Part shown: positions 1-9,079 of the stretch, in pieces
Position numbering within the stretch: the first letter of the stretch is position 1
How the letters are laid out: every line of letters starts with the position of its first letter
Assembly: GCA_946402335.1 (NCBI GenBank)
Contig: CAMIWE010000021.1
Coordinates: 1-32,094 of the forward strand
DNA length: 32,094 bases
From: an uncultured Lachnoclostridium sp.
GTDB taxonomy: Bacteria > Bacillota > Clostridia > Lachnospirales > Lachnospiraceae
Reading direction: 5' to 3'
Position numbers and translations under genes: made by a program
The notes under the pieces: model-generated
Databases searched by the model: none
What the model was told of the DNA's origin: nothing
The model's input: only the letters and a program-made list of their open reading frames with translations

Positions 1-941
1 GCCATATGTTCCAAAAGATCGCCGGATTTGACTCTTCTCTCCATGTCATTTCCGTCCTCGACAGCCTGCAGCACTTTCTTAAAAGACCAGTTCTTCTTGC
101 GTCTCATGAATTTCTTCACGGCAAAAGGACGCATCCCGAGCCTGGAGGCAATCTCGTCAGCGGAAATTCCGACATCGGCGAGACAGAGAACCTTATAGAA
201 ACTATAGAAATTGTTTGTAAGCATATATAAAATCCGAAGCGGCTTTTCCTGTGCGGAAAGCAACTCCGTATACAGCTCGACAGCCTTCCTGCGGTCGTCG
301 TTAACGATAGCATCCATCATTGCAAAAATCTGCCCTTCCGGAATCGGCGATACGCTTCTGAAAATATCTTCTCTCGTAACCGCTTCCTTTCCCATACAGT
401 ATGCGGACAGCTTCTCCATTTCGGTCGTTAAACGGTTCATGTCCGTTCCGGCCCGTTCCGTCAGGAAATCCGCATCGGAAGCAGTTATGCCAAGTCCCTG
501 CTTTTTGAAAAATGATCCGATAAACATTCTCAGGTCCTCGTCCGACATGCCGTTAATCTCACAGACATAGCCGTGCTCCTTAACGGCGGAATACAATTCC
601 GAACTGCGGTCCACATCCGATTCCACAAACAACATAACGGTCGTTTCAGGCATATCCGAAAGGTATGCGGCAAGATTGCATTTGCCTTTAAAAAGGCCGC
701 TGTCACGAACCAGAATAAGCCTTTTCTCTGCGAAAAAAGGCACAGTATCAGCAACCGACATCACTTCCGTAATGTCGGTCCCCGAGCCTTGAAACAGATT
801 ATAATTCATGGTGTCGCCATCCTGTACGATGGCATTCACGAGCTTACCTTCCGTAAGCTTGATCAGATACTTCTCCTTGCCGAAAAGCAGATAACAGGGG
901 GCAAATGAACCGTTTTTGATATGTTCCCGGATAGTTTTCAA
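1..941 (-). CDS. holA: DNA polymerase III delta subunit (partial, C-terminus cut by window edge)
   Basis: Clamp-loader delta subunit, which opens the beta sliding clamp during replication. The frame is open from a TTG start at 941 to the window edge, giving about 313 residues of a protein usually near 330-340. The TTG is preceded by GGAGGGG at a 5-base spacing, and no in-frame ATG lies nearby, so the TTG start is well supported. The N-terminus reads MKTIREHIKNGSFAPCYLLF, followed by GKEKYL, the degenerate Walker A-like start of HolA proteins. The C-terminal part has helical text with MRRKKNWSF, typical of the collar domain. The gene follows pssA after 33 bases on the same strand and lies in the comEA-comEC neighbourhood, where holA is usually found in Firmicutes. 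HolA proteins diverge strongly, so the call rests on N-terminal pattern, length and context. Confidence 0.85.
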   Translation of the reverse strand, partial: MKTIREHIKNGSFAPCYLLFGKEKYLIKLTEGKLVNAIVQDGDTMNYNLFQGSGTDITEVMSVADTVPFFAEKRLILVRDSGLFKGKCNLAAYLSDMPETTVMLFVESDVDRSSELYSAVKEHGYVCEINGMSDEDLRMFIGSFFKKQGLGITASDADFLTERAGTDMNRLTTEMEKLSAYCMGKEAVTREDIFRSVSPIPEGQIFAMMDAIVNDDRRKAVELYTELLSAQEKPLRILYMLTNNFYSFYKVLCLADVGISADEIASRLGMRPFAVKKFMRRKKNWSFKKVLQAVEDGNDMERRVKSGDLLEHM

Positions 942-974
942 TGTTCCCCTCCGATTTCGGCCTGGATCGGCAGA

Positions 975-1610
975 TTATAAGAACAAAACAGCAATGAACA
1001 ACGCAAGACCGATAAGTCCCATCAGGATAAACTGCTTTCCGTGAGGCTTCGGCCACGGGATATTAAAGATAAACAGGAAGGAAACCAGAAGTTCAAATCC
1101 GCAATATACATAGGCGCTGTAATCCGGTACAAAGGAACCGATAATATAAGCAACCGGAACCATAATCGCGGAAGCGGTGATCGGAAGTCCCTGGTAACTG
1201 GTTCTTCTGGAATTCGTAGTGGCCTGACGTTCCTCTTCCATGACATTAAAATACGCGAGACGGATTAATCCGCATAGCGTAAGGAAGAACCCGCATACAT
1301 AAGCAATCCAGCGGGAATCCAAGCCTTCAAACTGAATAATCCCGTAAATTGCGGGGGCAAATCCGAAACAGCATACATCGCAAAGGCTGTCCAGCTGAAT
1401 GCCGAATTTCTTCGCCTGCTCACACCGATCGATCATACGGGCAATCGTTCCGTCAAGCATGTCGCAGCATCCTGCAAGCAGGAAGAAGAATACCGCTATC
1501 TTATAATTCCCTTCCCCGGCAAAATGCAATGCTAAAAATGCGCTGACCAGTCCAAGATATGTCAATACAACCGAAGGATTGTAAAAGCCTACAAAACGCT
1601 TCTTTTCCAT
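975..1610 (-). CDS. pssA: CDP-diacylglycerol--serine O-phosphatidyltransferase
   Basis: Membrane enzyme that makes phosphatidylserine from CDP-diacylglycerol and serine. From the ATG at 1610 the protein has 211 residues. The CDP-alcohol phosphatidyltransferase signature is visible as D50, then DGTIAR at 53-58, G70, D74 and D78, followed by CFGFAPAIYG, which separates serine transferases from glycerol-phosphate transferases. Several hydrophobic membrane segments follow. Between AR and the conserved G there are 11 residues instead of the usual 8, a small insertion. I chose the start at 1610 because AAGGGG lies 9 bases upstream; an ATG at 1619 touches the ribosome binding site and one at 1676 would add an unlikely basic extension. 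A near-consensus promoter lies upstream, and holA follows closely. Confidence 0.93.
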   Translation of the reverse strand: MEKKRFVGFYNPSVVLTYLGLVSAFLALHFAGEGNYKIAVFFFLLAGCCDMLDGTIARMIDRCEQAKKFGIQLDSLCDVCCFGFAPAIYGIIQFEGLDSRWIAYVCGFFLTLCGLIRLAYFNVMEEERQATTNSRRTSYQGLPITASAIMVPVAYIIGSFVPDYSAYVYCGFELLVSFLFIFNIPWPKPHGKQFILMGLIGLALFIAVLFL

Positions 1611-1720
1611 TAATCCCATCCCCTTAAATGTTCTATCCCGGTCTGCCTTTATGCAGACTCGAAAAGGATCTTTCATACTGCGGAAGACATCCTCTCATCC
1701 TTCCGTTCCCCTTCTTTAAC

Positions 1721-1749
1721 AGTATAGTAAACAGACGCCTTTTTGTCAA
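1721..1749 (-). promoter_or_regulatory. Sigma-A type promoter for pssA(-holA)
   Basis: Read on the minus strand: TTGACA (1744-1749), 17-base spacer, TATACT (1721-1726). This is a perfect -35 and a 5/6 -10 box. It lies about 110 bases before the chosen pssA start, in the 214-base gap after comEC, so pssA-holA can be transcribed independently of the competence genes. The remainder of the gap holds no gene that I can support. Confidence 0.8.
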
Positions 1750-1824
1750 CCGAACATGCTTGTTTTGCCATGCTCAAAAAGACCGCATTTTTCGAAGATT
1801 CCGGGCATTTTATCGTCCGTTTTT

Positions 1825-4089
1825 TTATTTTTGAAACATGCTGTACGTTTTGCATTCCCCGTTTCGGATTTCTGTGATCACCGCACCGTCTTCCTTCGTT
1901 ACATAGCATTTTCCCAGATTACCAAGGTTTTCCGTCACTTCTTTCGCAGGATGCCCGTAATGATTATAGCCGACCGATACCGCATAGACTTTCGCCCGGT
2001 GTTTAAGATAAAAAGCTTCCGAAAACGAATAGATGCTGCCGTGATGCGGAACCTTGATCAGATAAGGATTCTTTTTAAGCTCGATATCAAGTTCGTCTAA
2101 TATGCCCGAAGAAATATCACCCAGAAATAGGAAATCATATCCGGCAATCGTCACACAAAGAAGCTGGCAGCGGTCGTTCGGATCTTCAGAGGAAACAGCG
2201 GCTCCATGCAGGAAACTGATCTTTAGAGAACCAATATACACTTGTTCTCCGGGCTTTGTATAAACAATCCCGCAGTCTTCAGCAGCAGGCATCAGTAACG
2301 TTCGGACATCCGTAAAGAATTCGTCTGCAAAGATTCCTTTCAAATCACCGAATACCTGCGTACAGTTCCGGATCCCGTTAATATGGTCCTCATCCGTATG
2401 CGAAAGAAATACATAATCCGCTTTGCCGTAACCATAGTAGAAAAGGCAGGATTTTAAAATATTCTCACCGACTTCCGTTTTCGAAAGACTTCCGCAGTCA
2501 ATGACAAGCACATTTTCCCCCTGCATGATCACAGCGCAGTCTCCCTGTCCGACGCTCAGATTTACGATTCTTGCAACATTTCCGTGATATGGGACAAATA
2601 CGACCCATAACGGCAGCAGGAAAAGCCATACCGGCTTAAAAGACCTTTGTTCAAGCCACATCAGGAATCCAAACAGGGCAACAAAGAGGATGATCCGTAT
2701 ACTGCTTTGATGTCCGAGAGGAACGGTAAGAAGCCTCAATTTGGAAAAAGCCCGCATTCCTTTTTCAAAGAACAAAACCGTATAATATACCGGCCCCGCG
2801 AAGAAAAGTCCCAAAGGGAACAAAACAAACGATGCCGTAACCGCACAAAGTGTCAGAAGAAACAACACTTCGATCAACAGCAACAGAGCCAGATTAAACA
2901 AAATTCCGAAGGGCGAAAAGGTATAGAACGATTGGATCTGAAACGGGAGAAGCCCGATTTGAAGAATGGTGGATGTACGTAGGATCCGGAATACCTTCCC
3001 TGCTGCTTTTGCGGCATTCTTCGGCCTGATTGCATTCTTCGGACTGTTTGCAGCAGTCTTCGGTCTGATTTCGGCAAAAGCGAGCAAAAACCCGGCGCCA
3101 AAGGACAGTTGGAAGGACATGTCCGTAAGGGAATAGGGTTTCAGAAACAAAATCACCATCATCAGGAACGCATTTGCCGAAATCCGGTCAAAGGACCGAT
3201 GGATTCTCCTGCCGTATGACGAAATCAGAAAGGTAAATACGGCGCGGATACAGGAGATGCGAAAGCCGCACAGAAATCCGTAAAGGATTAAAATAAGCAA
3301 CGCAATCCGGTCAGAAGTCTTCCGCTCAAAAAAGGAAATCAGAAGCGCCAGAAGGATATTCGCAAAAAGTCCGATGTGAAGACCGCTGATTGTCAGAATA
3401 TGGGCAAGACCGAAGCGCTCGTATAATTCTCTCTGGTCCTCTTCCATCTGCTTTTTATCACCGAGCAGAAGGGCCATCGGCAGCCCGCCAGACGTACCGG
3501 GAAACAGTTTATGCACACGTTCGGAAACCGCATTGCGCGCGGATTGAAGCGTCGTCCGAAACCGGCCCGGATGTTTCACAATCCGGATACTTTCCGGTTG
3601 GATTTCGTATAAGCTTCCTACAGACGGATAATACGAAGAAGCATCAAATTGTCCCGGATTGGACGGCCCTTGATAAAACCGGACCGTACCTTCTACGATT
3701 ATTGTTGTATAAGTATCCGGGATTTCGTCCGTATTAACGGTTACGAAAAAGGAATAAAACGGATTCACTCTGTTGGTTCCGTCACCGGTATCATAACGCT
3801 CAATACGCATAAGAAAGCCATACTGTCCGGTTTCCTTAACGGTACCGTAAACAGCAACGGATGAACCTTCCGAAATAAGCAAAGGTTTTCGGCTGAATTG
3901 ATAACAAAAGCTTGTGAATAGTCCGAGAAACAGACCAACCAGAAAGTATAGAAGCAAAGATTTCCGAACAAAGAATAAACATAGAAGAACCGATAAAATA
4001 ATCGGAATCATGTAAATGCCGCCGTGAAACAGCAAAGCCAAAAGCCCGGAAAGCATTCCTGCCGCAAGAAACAGAAACGGCCTTTTCAT
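1825..4089 (-). CDS. comEC: ComEC/Rec2 DNA-uptake channel protein
   Basis: Polytopic membrane protein that carries single-stranded DNA across the membrane during transformation; 754 residues from the chosen start. The N-terminal part has hydrophobic helices and an OB-like extracellular segment. The central competence domain carries the diagnostic LAHILTISGLHIGL text. The C-terminal third is a metallo-beta-lactamase-like domain with LSVGQGDC, HTDEDHING near residue 560, FLGDIS and KVPHHGS, so the metal ligands look intact. The ATG at 4089 overlaps the comEA stop codon as ATGA, which argues for translational coupling; an in-frame ATG at 4098 is the alternative. Length and domain order are complete, so the gene appears functional. 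No clear terminator follows it. Confidence 0.95.
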   Translation of the reverse strand: MKRPFLFLAAGMLSGLLALLFHGGIYMIPIILSVLLCLFFVRKSLLLYFLVGLFLGLFTSFCYQFSRKPLLISEGSSVAVYGTVKETGQYGFLMRIERYDTGDGTNRVNPFYSFFVTVNTDEIPDTYTTIIVEGTVRFYQGPSNPGQFDASSYYPSVGSLYEIQPESIRIVKHPGRFRTTLQSARNAVSERVHKLFPGTSGGLPMALLLGDKKQMEEDQRELYERFGLAHILTISGLHIGLFANILLALLISFFERKTSDRIALLILILYGFLCGFRISCIRAVFTFLISSYGRRIHRSFDRISANAFLMMVILFLKPYSLTDMSFQLSFGAGFLLAFAEIRPKTAANSPKNAIRPKNAAKAAGKVFRILRTSTILQIGLLPFQIQSFYTFSPFGILFNLALLLLIEVLFLLTLCAVTASFVLFPLGLFFAGPVYYTVLFFEKGMRAFSKLRLLTVPLGHQSSIRIILFVALFGFLMWLEQRSFKPVWLFLLPLWVVFVPYHGNVARIVNLSVGQGDCAVIMQGENVLVIDCGSLSKTEVGENILKSCLFYYGYGKADYVFLSHTDEDHINGIRNCTQVFGDLKGIFADEFFTDVRTLLMPAAEDCGIVYTKPGEQVYIGSLKISFLHGAAVSSEDPNDRCQLLCVTIAGYDFLFLGDISSGILDELDIELKKNPYLIKVPHHGSIYSFSEAFYLKHRAKVYAVSVGYNHYGHPAKEVTENLGNLGKCYVTKEDGAVITEIRNGECKTYSMFQK

Positions 4090-4721
4090 CGCACGCATAC
4101 CAGGTCTTTCATGCCCTGGTAAACCGTACCCTTCAGCCCGGGGATATCCTGCAGCTGTTCGACCGAAGTGAACCTGCCGTTCTTCTCGCGGTAGCCGATT
4201 ATATCCGACGCCCGCTTCTCTCCGATTCCCGGCAGTTCCTTAAGCATTTCCGCCGTTGCGGCATTCAGATCAAGACGCCCGAGCCCGTCATAGGCATTGT
4301 TCCCGTCCGGATACGGCATGGCTTCCCCGGCCTTCGGAACATAGATCCTCTGTCCGTCATAGACGAACTGGGCAAGGTTCCAATAGGTCCTGTCCGCCTC
4401 TTCGGTAAAGCCTCCGGCAAGACGGATCACGTCATCCACCCGGGATCCGGCACTTACGTGGCAGATTCCTTCTTCTTTGACCTGGCCGCAAACGAAGACG
4501 CAGTATTCTTCAGTTTGAGTCCCAGAGCCACCAGCTTGCCCACCTTCCACAGAAATCCAAATATCCTTCGGATCAGTGATTTCTTTTTGGGTTTCGCGGT
4601 TTCTTTCGTCTTCTTTGACATAGCGGTAATCATCTCCGTTTTTCCAATGCAATCCCAAAAATAAGGATCCGAAAAATGTAACAAGGATTGCACCGGCAGC
4701 ATATAATACTCGTTTCTTCAT
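4086..4721 (-). CDS. comEA: ComEA-like helix-hairpin-helix DNA receptor
   Basis: Membrane-anchored competence protein that binds double-stranded DNA and hands it to ComEC; 211 residues. A single N-terminal membrane segment (about residues 5-25) follows the basic start MKKR. A low-complexity polar linker comes next, then an SLBB-type domain (about 73-130, ending QRIYVPK), then a helix-hairpin-helix pair at the C-terminus (LDLNAATAEMLKELPGIG and the following GRFTSVEQLQDIPGL). This SLBB plus HhH order is the usual Firmicute ComEA. The start at 4721 has AAAGGAA at a good distance. It overlaps comEC by four bases. A plausible promoter lies at 4761-4789. Confidence 0.93.
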   Translation of the reverse strand: MKKRVLYAAGAILVTFFGSLFLGLHWKNGDDYRYVKEDERNRETQKEITDPKDIWISVEGGQAGGSGTQTEEYCVFVCGQVKEEGICHVSAGSRVDDVIRLAGGFTEEADRTYWNLAQFVYDGQRIYVPKAGEAMPYPDGNNAYDGLGRLDLNAATAEMLKELPGIGEKRASDIIGYREKNGRFTSVEQLQDIPGLKGTVYQGMKDLVCVR

Positions 4722-4760
4722 GGATATTTCCTTTCCGGAAATACCATTGCACACATTGTT

Positions 4761-4789
4761 ATTGTACCCGAAACCAATCAGATAAACAA
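4761..4789 (-). promoter_or_regulatory. Possible promoter for comEA-comEC
   Basis: Read on the minus strand: TTGTTT (4784-4789), 17-base spacer, TACAAT (4761-4766), about 40 bases before the comEA start and just past the argD terminator. The -10 is good and the -35 only fair. I see no ComK-type box by eye. Confidence 0.45.
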
Positions 4790-4795
4790 GAGGCG

Positions 4796-4838
4796 AAAAA
4801 GAAAAACCCGGAAAGAATAATCGGTTATCCTTTCCGGG
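4796..4838 (-). terminator. Intrinsic terminator after argD
   Basis: On the minus strand a perfect 9-base stem, CCCGGAAAG (4830-4838) with CTTTCCGGG (4807-4815), is followed by TTTTTCTTTTT. It starts about 20 bases after the argD stop and ends the argJ-argB-argD transcript before comEA. Confidence 0.9.
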
Positions 4839-4857
4839 AATACAATGAATAAAAGCC

Positions 4858-6051
4858 TTATTGAACGGTATCCAGTGCCTTTCTTAAGCACTCTCCCATT
4901 TTCTTAATATCCGCCTCGGAAACAATCAACGGCGGAACAAAACGAATGATATTCGTACCGGCCGAGATTAAAATGCATTCCTGACGGATTACTTCTTTAA
5001 CGATCGGGCCTGCGGGTACGGAGAACTCCAGTCCCTGCATCAGTCCGAGTCCGCGATGTCCGGTAACAACCGGATATTCGGCTTTGATGGCTTCAAGCTC
5101 GTCCCACAAAACCTTGGCAATCGAATTAACATGCTTAAGAATTTTGGTTTCTTCAAACATACCGAAAACGGTTTCCACTGCTTTACATACAAGCGGATTG
5201 CCGCCGTAAGTGGAGCCGTGATCACCGGGAACCATTGCATCTGCCACCTTCTCAACTGCAGCGAAGCAGCCGACCGGTACGCCGCAGCCGAGTGCCTTGG
5301 CACTCGTCACGATATCGGGCTTCACGCCGTACTGCTGGTAAGCAAACATCGTGCCGGTTCTACCCATGCCGCACTGGATTTCATCAAGGATCAGGACGAT
5401 GTCCTTTTCCTTACACAGCTTAGCAATATTCTGTAAGAACTCTTTATCGGCAGGATAGATGCCGCCTTCGCCCTGCACCGTTTCCATAATGATTGCGGCG
5501 GTCTTATCGTTAACCTTCGACAAGACATCCGCATAATCATTGAATTCGGCAAATACGACGCCGCCGATCAACGGCTCAAACGCCTCCCGGTATGCTTTCT
5601 TACCGGTTACGGAAACCGCACCCATGCTCCGTCCGTGGAACGAATGGTCCATGGCGATAACCTCGCTGTCTGCGGAACCGTGCTTTTTGTAATAGTATTT
5701 TCTGGCAAGCTTTAATGCGCCTTCAATGGCTTCCGTACCGCTGTTTGTAAAGAATACGCGGTCCATTCCGGACGCTTTGCAGAACAATTCGGCAGCTTTT
5801 ACGGAAGGCTCGTTATAATAAAGGTTCGAAGTATGAACCAGTTTGTCAATCTGTGCCTTCAAAGCATCATTATAGGTTTTATTGTTGTAACCGAATGCGC
5901 AAACGGCGATACCGGCTGCGAAATCCAGATATTTTGTTCCGTCGATATCGTACAGATACATGCCGTCACCGTGATCTAAAACCATGTCAAACCGGTTATA
6001 GGTATGCAGCAGCACATTTTCCCCGAGCGCGGTCAATTCCTTTTTCTCCAT
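4858..6051 (-). CDS. argD: Acetylornithine aminotransferase
   Basis: PLP enzyme that converts N-acetylglutamate semialdehyde to N-acetylornithine, using glutamate as amino donor. The 397 residues contain the class III aminotransferase landmarks: TNSGTEAIEGALKLAR (about 102-117) for the cofactor phosphate, DHSFHGRSMG (135-144), LILDEIQCGMGRTG (220-233), and SAKALGCGVPVG with K252 as the Schiff-base lysine. GGAGG lies 7 bases before the ATG at 6051; a TTG at 6057 is possible but less likely. The preceding argB stop codon lies just upstream, so the Shine-Dalgarno of argD sits inside the end of argB. It is the last gene of the operon and is followed by a strong terminator. Confidence 0.95.
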   Translation of the reverse strand: MEKKELTALGENVLLHTYNRFDMVLDHGDGMYLYDIDGTKYLDFAAGIAVCAFGYNNKTYNDALKAQIDKLVHTSNLYYNEPSVKAAELFCKASGMDRVFFTNSGTEAIEGALKLARKYYYKKHGSADSEVIAMDHSFHGRSMGAVSVTGKKAYREAFEPLIGGVVFAEFNDYADVLSKVNDKTAAIIMETVQGEGGIYPADKEFLQNIAKLCKEKDIVLILDEIQCGMGRTGTMFAYQQYGVKPDIVTSAKALGCGVPVGCFAAVEKVADAMVPGDHGSTYGGNPLVCKAVETVFGMFEETKILKHVNSIAKVLWDELEAIKAEYPVVTGHRGLGLMQGLEFSVPAGPIVKEVIRQECILISAGTNIIRFVPPLIVSEADIKKMGECLRKALDTVQ

Positions 6052-6053
6052 GA

Positions 6054-6950
6054 TCAATCCTCCATCCGGTTGATAATTGCCGTGCCGACACCTTTCTGGG
6101 TAAAGAATTCAAGCAGCAGGCAATGGGCTTTCCGTCCGTCCAGAATATGCACTCTGCTTACACCGCTCTTAACAGCGTCGATACAGCTGCGGAGCTTCGG
6201 AAGCATGCCGCCGCCGATATAACCGTCGGAAATCAGCTGCTCCGCATCCTCAAGCGTCAATACGGACATTAACGTCGAAGGGTCCTTCGGATCCTTGTAA
6301 ACGCCTTCAATATCGGTCAGGAACGCAAGTTTCTCTGCGCCGAGGGCTTCCGCGATCGCGCAGGCAGCATCATCGGCATTGATGTTATAAGCCTGGTAAT
6401 TCTCGTCCATTCCGATCGGCGCGATTACCGGTACGTATCCGTTTTCAATCAGGGTATCGATAATCTTCGTGTCCACATTCGTGATATTTCCGACATATCC
6501 GATATCACGGCCGTCTGCAAGCTTCTTCTCTACATTTAACATGCCGCCGTCTTTACCGGTAAGGCCGACAGCCTTTACGCCGTTCTTCTCTAGAAACTGC
6601 ACAAGGCTCTTGTTCACCTTGTTCAATACCATCTCGGCAACACCCATGGTCTCAAGGTCGGTTACGCGAAGACCGTTTACAAACTCAGGCTCCTTACCCA
6701 TCATGGAAACCCACTTGGAGATTTCCTTTCCGCCGCCGTGTACGATGACGGGATGCATGCCGACCAGCTTTAAAAGAGCAACATCCTGAATAACGTTCAT
6801 CTTCAGTTCTTCGTCGAGCATTGCGCTGCCGCCGTACTTAACGACAACGATCTTATTATAAAACTTGCGGATATAAGGAAGCGCCTCGATCAGCGTCTGT
6901 GCCTTATTCATTGCAATATCTACCGATTTTGTTTCACTCATAGCATTCAC
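6054..6950 (-). CDS. argB: Acetylglutamate kinase
   Basis: Phosphorylates N-acetylglutamate, the second step of arginine synthesis; about 298 residues, normal for the amino-acid kinase family. Visible motifs are [11 protein letters not shown] near the N-terminus, [10 protein letters not shown], and the C-terminal [20 protein letters not shown] stretch typical of ArgB. GTG at 6950 is preceded by AAAGGATGG at a suitable distance; TTG at 6953 and ATG at 6941 are alternatives, the ATG having only a weak binding site. The gene lies 34 bases after argJ and abuts argD. Arginine-sensitive ArgB enzymes have an N-terminal helix of about the size seen here before the kinase core, so feedback inhibition is possible, but this is inference. 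Confidence 0.95.
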   Translation of the reverse strand: MNAMSETKSVDIAMNKAQTLIEALPYIRKFYNKIVVVKYGGSAMLDEELKMNVIQDVALLKLVGMHPVIVHGGGKEISKWVSMMGKEPEFVNGLRVTDLETMGVAEMVLNKVNKSLVQFLEKNGVKAVGLTGKDGGMLNVEKKLADGRDIGYVGNITNVDTKIIDTLIENGYVPVIAPIGMDENYQAYNINADDAACAIAEALGAEKLAFLTDIEGVYKDPKDPSTLMSVLTLEDAEQLISDGYIGGGMLPKLRSCIDAVKSGVSRVHILDGRKAHCLLLEFFTQKGVGTAIINRMED

Positions 6951-6984
6951 CAATCCATCCTTTATCTTTTCACGGAATAATCCA

Positions 6985-8208
6985 TCAGGAACGATAGTCT
7001 CCGTTAATCTTTACATAGTCATACGTAAGGTCGCAGCCCCACGCGGTAGCTCTCTCATAGCCGTCATGCAGATCGACGATAAATTTCACGCGGTCCTGGG
7101 AAAGCATATTGGTTGCGATTTCTTCGGAATAATCAATTGCCATACCGTTCTTCACGATATCTAAGAAATCGTCCTCATGCTGAATCGAAATGTCCACCTT
7201 TTCCGGATCGAAATCAACTCCGGCATATCCCAGTGCACACAGTACACGGCCCCAGTTGGCATCGCTTCCGAAGAACGCAGCCTTCACGAGATTCGAAGAG
7301 ATAACGGAACGGGCAAGAACTCTTGCGCCTTCTCTCGTCTTTGCATGGAACACCTTACAGGTCAGAAGCTTCGTAGCGCCTTCGCCGTCATGTGCCATCT
7401 TCTTGGCAAGATCCTTACATACAAGGAACAACGCTTTCGCAAATTCCTCGTAAGCCGCATCCTTCTTTGTAATCTTCTTATTGCAGGCAAGACCGTTCGC
7501 CAACACGATAAAGGTATCGTTTGTGGAAGTATCCCGGTCAACGGAAATCATATTAAACGTATCCGTAACCGCATCCGAAACGGCTTCCTGAAGAAGCGCC
7601 TCATCTATATTTACGTCGGTCGTTACAACGCTTAGCATCGTCGCCATGTTCGGATGAATCATGCCGGAGCCCTTACTCATGCCGCCGAGTAATACTCTTG
7701 TTTCCCCGATGAACAGTTCACAGGCAATCGTCTTCGAAACCGTATCGGTCGTCATAATTGCTTCCGCAGCATCCTTACCGGCCTGCTCCGAACCGTTTAA
7801 CATCGAAACGGCTTCCTCAATACCCGTGGTGATCTTATCCATCGGCATCGGCTGTCCGATCACACCGGTGGATGCGGTAAATACCTGCTCGGGCTTAATA
7901 TACAGAAGTTCTGCGGTCTTTGCGGCAAATTCATAGTTGTCCTTTACGCCCTGCTCGCCCATGCATGCATTTGCGATACCGCTGTTTAAAATAACCGCAT
8001 GCTTTGCAAGACCGTTCTTTAATAATGCAATGTCCCAGTTAACCGGAGCCGCTTTAACACGGTTTGTGGTAAATGTTGCACCGGCAACGCACGGTGACTC
8101 GCTGTATACAAGCGAAATGTCTTTTTTATTCTTCTTACGGATGCCGGCCATGACTCCGCTCGCCTGAAATCCCTGAGGGGTTGTTACGTTTCCGCTGAAT
8201 TTTCTCAT
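6985..8208 (-). CDS. argJ: Bifunctional ornithine acetyltransferase / N-acetylglutamate synthase
   Basis: Recycles the acetyl group from N-acetylornithine to glutamate and, in bifunctional members, also uses acetyl-CoA. The 407-residue length is typical. The self-cleavage motif [11 protein letters not shown] is present, with T190 as the expected new N-terminal nucleophile of the beta chain. Other family text includes the N-terminal [21 protein letters not shown] and the oxyanion-site STGVIG. The ATG at 8208 follows AAAGGA at a good distance. It is the first gene of argJ-argB-argD. An ATGAAT-containing operator-like site lies just downstream of its -10 box. Whether the enzyme is mono- or bifunctional cannot be read from the sequence. 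Confidence 0.96.
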   Translation of the reverse strand: MRKFSGNVTTPQGFQASGVMAGIRKKNKKDISLVYSESPCVAGATFTTNRVKAAPVNWDIALLKNGLAKHAVILNSGIANACMGEQGVKDNYEFAAKTAELLYIKPEQVFTASTGVIGQPMPMDKITTGIEEAVSMLNGSEQAGKDAAEAIMTTDTVSKTIACELFIGETRVLLGGMSKGSGMIHPNMATMLSVVTTDVNIDEALLQEAVSDAVTDTFNMISVDRDTSTNDTFIVLANGLACNKKITKKDAAYEEFAKALFLVCKDLAKKMAHDGEGATKLLTCKVFHAKTREGARVLARSVISSNLVKAAFFGSDANWGRVLCALGYAGVDFDPEKVDISIQHEDDFLDIVKNGMAIDYSEEIATNMLSQDRVKFIVDLHDGYERATAWGCDLTYDYVKINGDYRS

Positions 8209-8301
8209 AACTTAGTCCTTTCTGCACCGGATCCTGTCAAGACCTGTTATCGCCCGTTCCGTTGCAATTGTTTATAATAACGAGGCATATGCCCCGTTTG
8301 G

Positions 8302-8320
8302 ATTCATAAAAATCATGAAT
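8302..8320. promoter_or_regulatory. Inverted repeat of ATGAAT half-sites in the argJ leader
   Basis: ATTCATAAAAATCATGAAT on the plus strand: the half-site used next to the arg -10 boxes occurs here as an inverted pair separated by 7 bases, roughly 15 bases into the predicted argJ transcript from the first site. ArgR hexamers bind tandem boxes, so this may be a second operator. Orientation differs from the standard palindrome, so this is tentative. Confidence 0.4.
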
Positions 8321-8334
8321 ATATGCATCAAAGC

Positions 8335-8377
8335 TGATATTTATTCATAATTATACACACTTTATGCAATTATGCAA
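8335..8377 (-). promoter_or_regulatory. argJBD promoter with ArgR/AhrC-like site
   Basis: Read on the minus strand: TTGCAT (8372-8377), 16-base spacer, TATAAT (8350-8355). One base downstream begins ATGAATAAATATCA (8335-8348), close to the ArgR/AhrC operator consensus (ATGAATAAAAATTCA-like) but one base short. It would cover the transcription start, so repression by arginine is likely. A second element, ATTCAT-N7-ATGAAT, follows at 8302-8320. The rest of the 177-base gap between maf and argJ shows no gene and no clear terminator. Confidence 0.65.
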
Positions 8378-8385
8378 GCCTCATT

Positions 8386-8970
8386 TTATATAAAAATAAT
8401 CTTTTCTTCAATCAGTGTTTTGTATAAATCGTTCATCGGAAGACCCATTACATTATAATAGTCTCCGCGAATGTTTTTGATATGCCTTCCGAAGATGCCC
8501 TGAATCCCGTATGCACCGGCTTTATCCATCGGATCTCCGGTTGCAATATATTCATCGATTTCCGCATCCGTTAATACATCGAATAACACCTCGGTTTTCG
8601 TATGAAACGTAACCGTCCGGGCATCCTTGCCGCGCACCTGTACGGTTACTCCCGTATATACCGCGCTTTTGTTTCCGGAAAGCATCTTAAGCATGCGTTT
8701 TGCATCTTCTTTATCCTTAGGTTTTCCGAGTATTTTCCCGCGAAATGCAACGACCGTGTCGGAACCGATCACGACGCATTGCTTCTTATTAATAACAGCC
8801 TGTTCCGCCTTCCGTTTCGAAAGAAGTTCCACCATGGCAGAAGGCGCCATGCGGCCGGTCTTCTCGTCGGCCTTCGAGTCTGCCACGCTGAAGCGGATTC
8901 CCATAAGGGAAAGGATTTCGCTTCTTCTCGGGGATTTGCTTGCCAGATAAATTGTTTCCGCCTGTTTCAT
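8386..8970 (-). CDS. maf: Maf-like nucleoside triphosphate pyrophosphatase
   Basis: Hydrolyses non-canonical or modified nucleotides such as dTTP/UTP analogues to the monophosphate and pyrophosphate (Maf/YhdE family). The 194 residues carry the family landmarks: YLASKSPRRSEIL at the N-terminus, the central VIGSDTVV with the catalytic Asp, and DKAGAYGIQG. The ATG at 8970 follows AAAGGAG. A clean promoter lies upstream, divergent from argG. No terminator follows, so some transcription may run into the argJ operon 177 bases downstream. In many Firmicutes maf lies near radC and mreB; here it does not. Confidence 0.93.
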   Translation of the reverse strand: MKQAETIYLASKSPRRSEILSLMGIRFSVADSKADEKTGRMAPSAMVELLSKRKAEQAVINKKQCVVIGSDTVVAFRGKILGKPKDKEDAKRMLKMLSGNKSAVYTGVTVQVRGKDARTVTFHTKTEVLFDVLTDAEIDEYIATGDPMDKAGAYGIQGIFGRHIKNIRGDYYNVMGLPMNDLYKTLIEEKIIFI

Positions 8971-9002
8971 ACGGCACTCCTTTATGCTTCATTGCTCCTA
9001 CG

Positions 9003-9031
9003 ATTATAGGTGTTTTGCACGGAAAATGCAA
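9003..9031 (-). promoter_or_regulatory. Promoter for maf
   Basis: Read on the minus strand: TTGCAT (9026-9031), 17-base spacer, perfect TATAAT (9003-9008), about 33 bases before the maf start. The -35 region is part of an inverted repeat TTGCA-N7-TGCAA (9015-9031). Confidence 0.75.
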
Positions 9032-9079
9032 GGCAGAACAACCCGTCTTGCGCGGAATGGACAATCTTTCATTTTCCGC

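Noticed and set aside
1755..1785. Repeat of CATGC-type sequence between comEC and pssA
   Set aside because: It is a short direct repeat of AGCATG that forms no useful hairpin and has no T-run.
4454..4702. An 82-codon minus-strand frame with a basic, lysine-rich sequence inside comEA
   Set aside because: Alternative frame of comEA; the comEA frame has membrane, SLBB and HhH domains, while this one has no good ribosome binding site.
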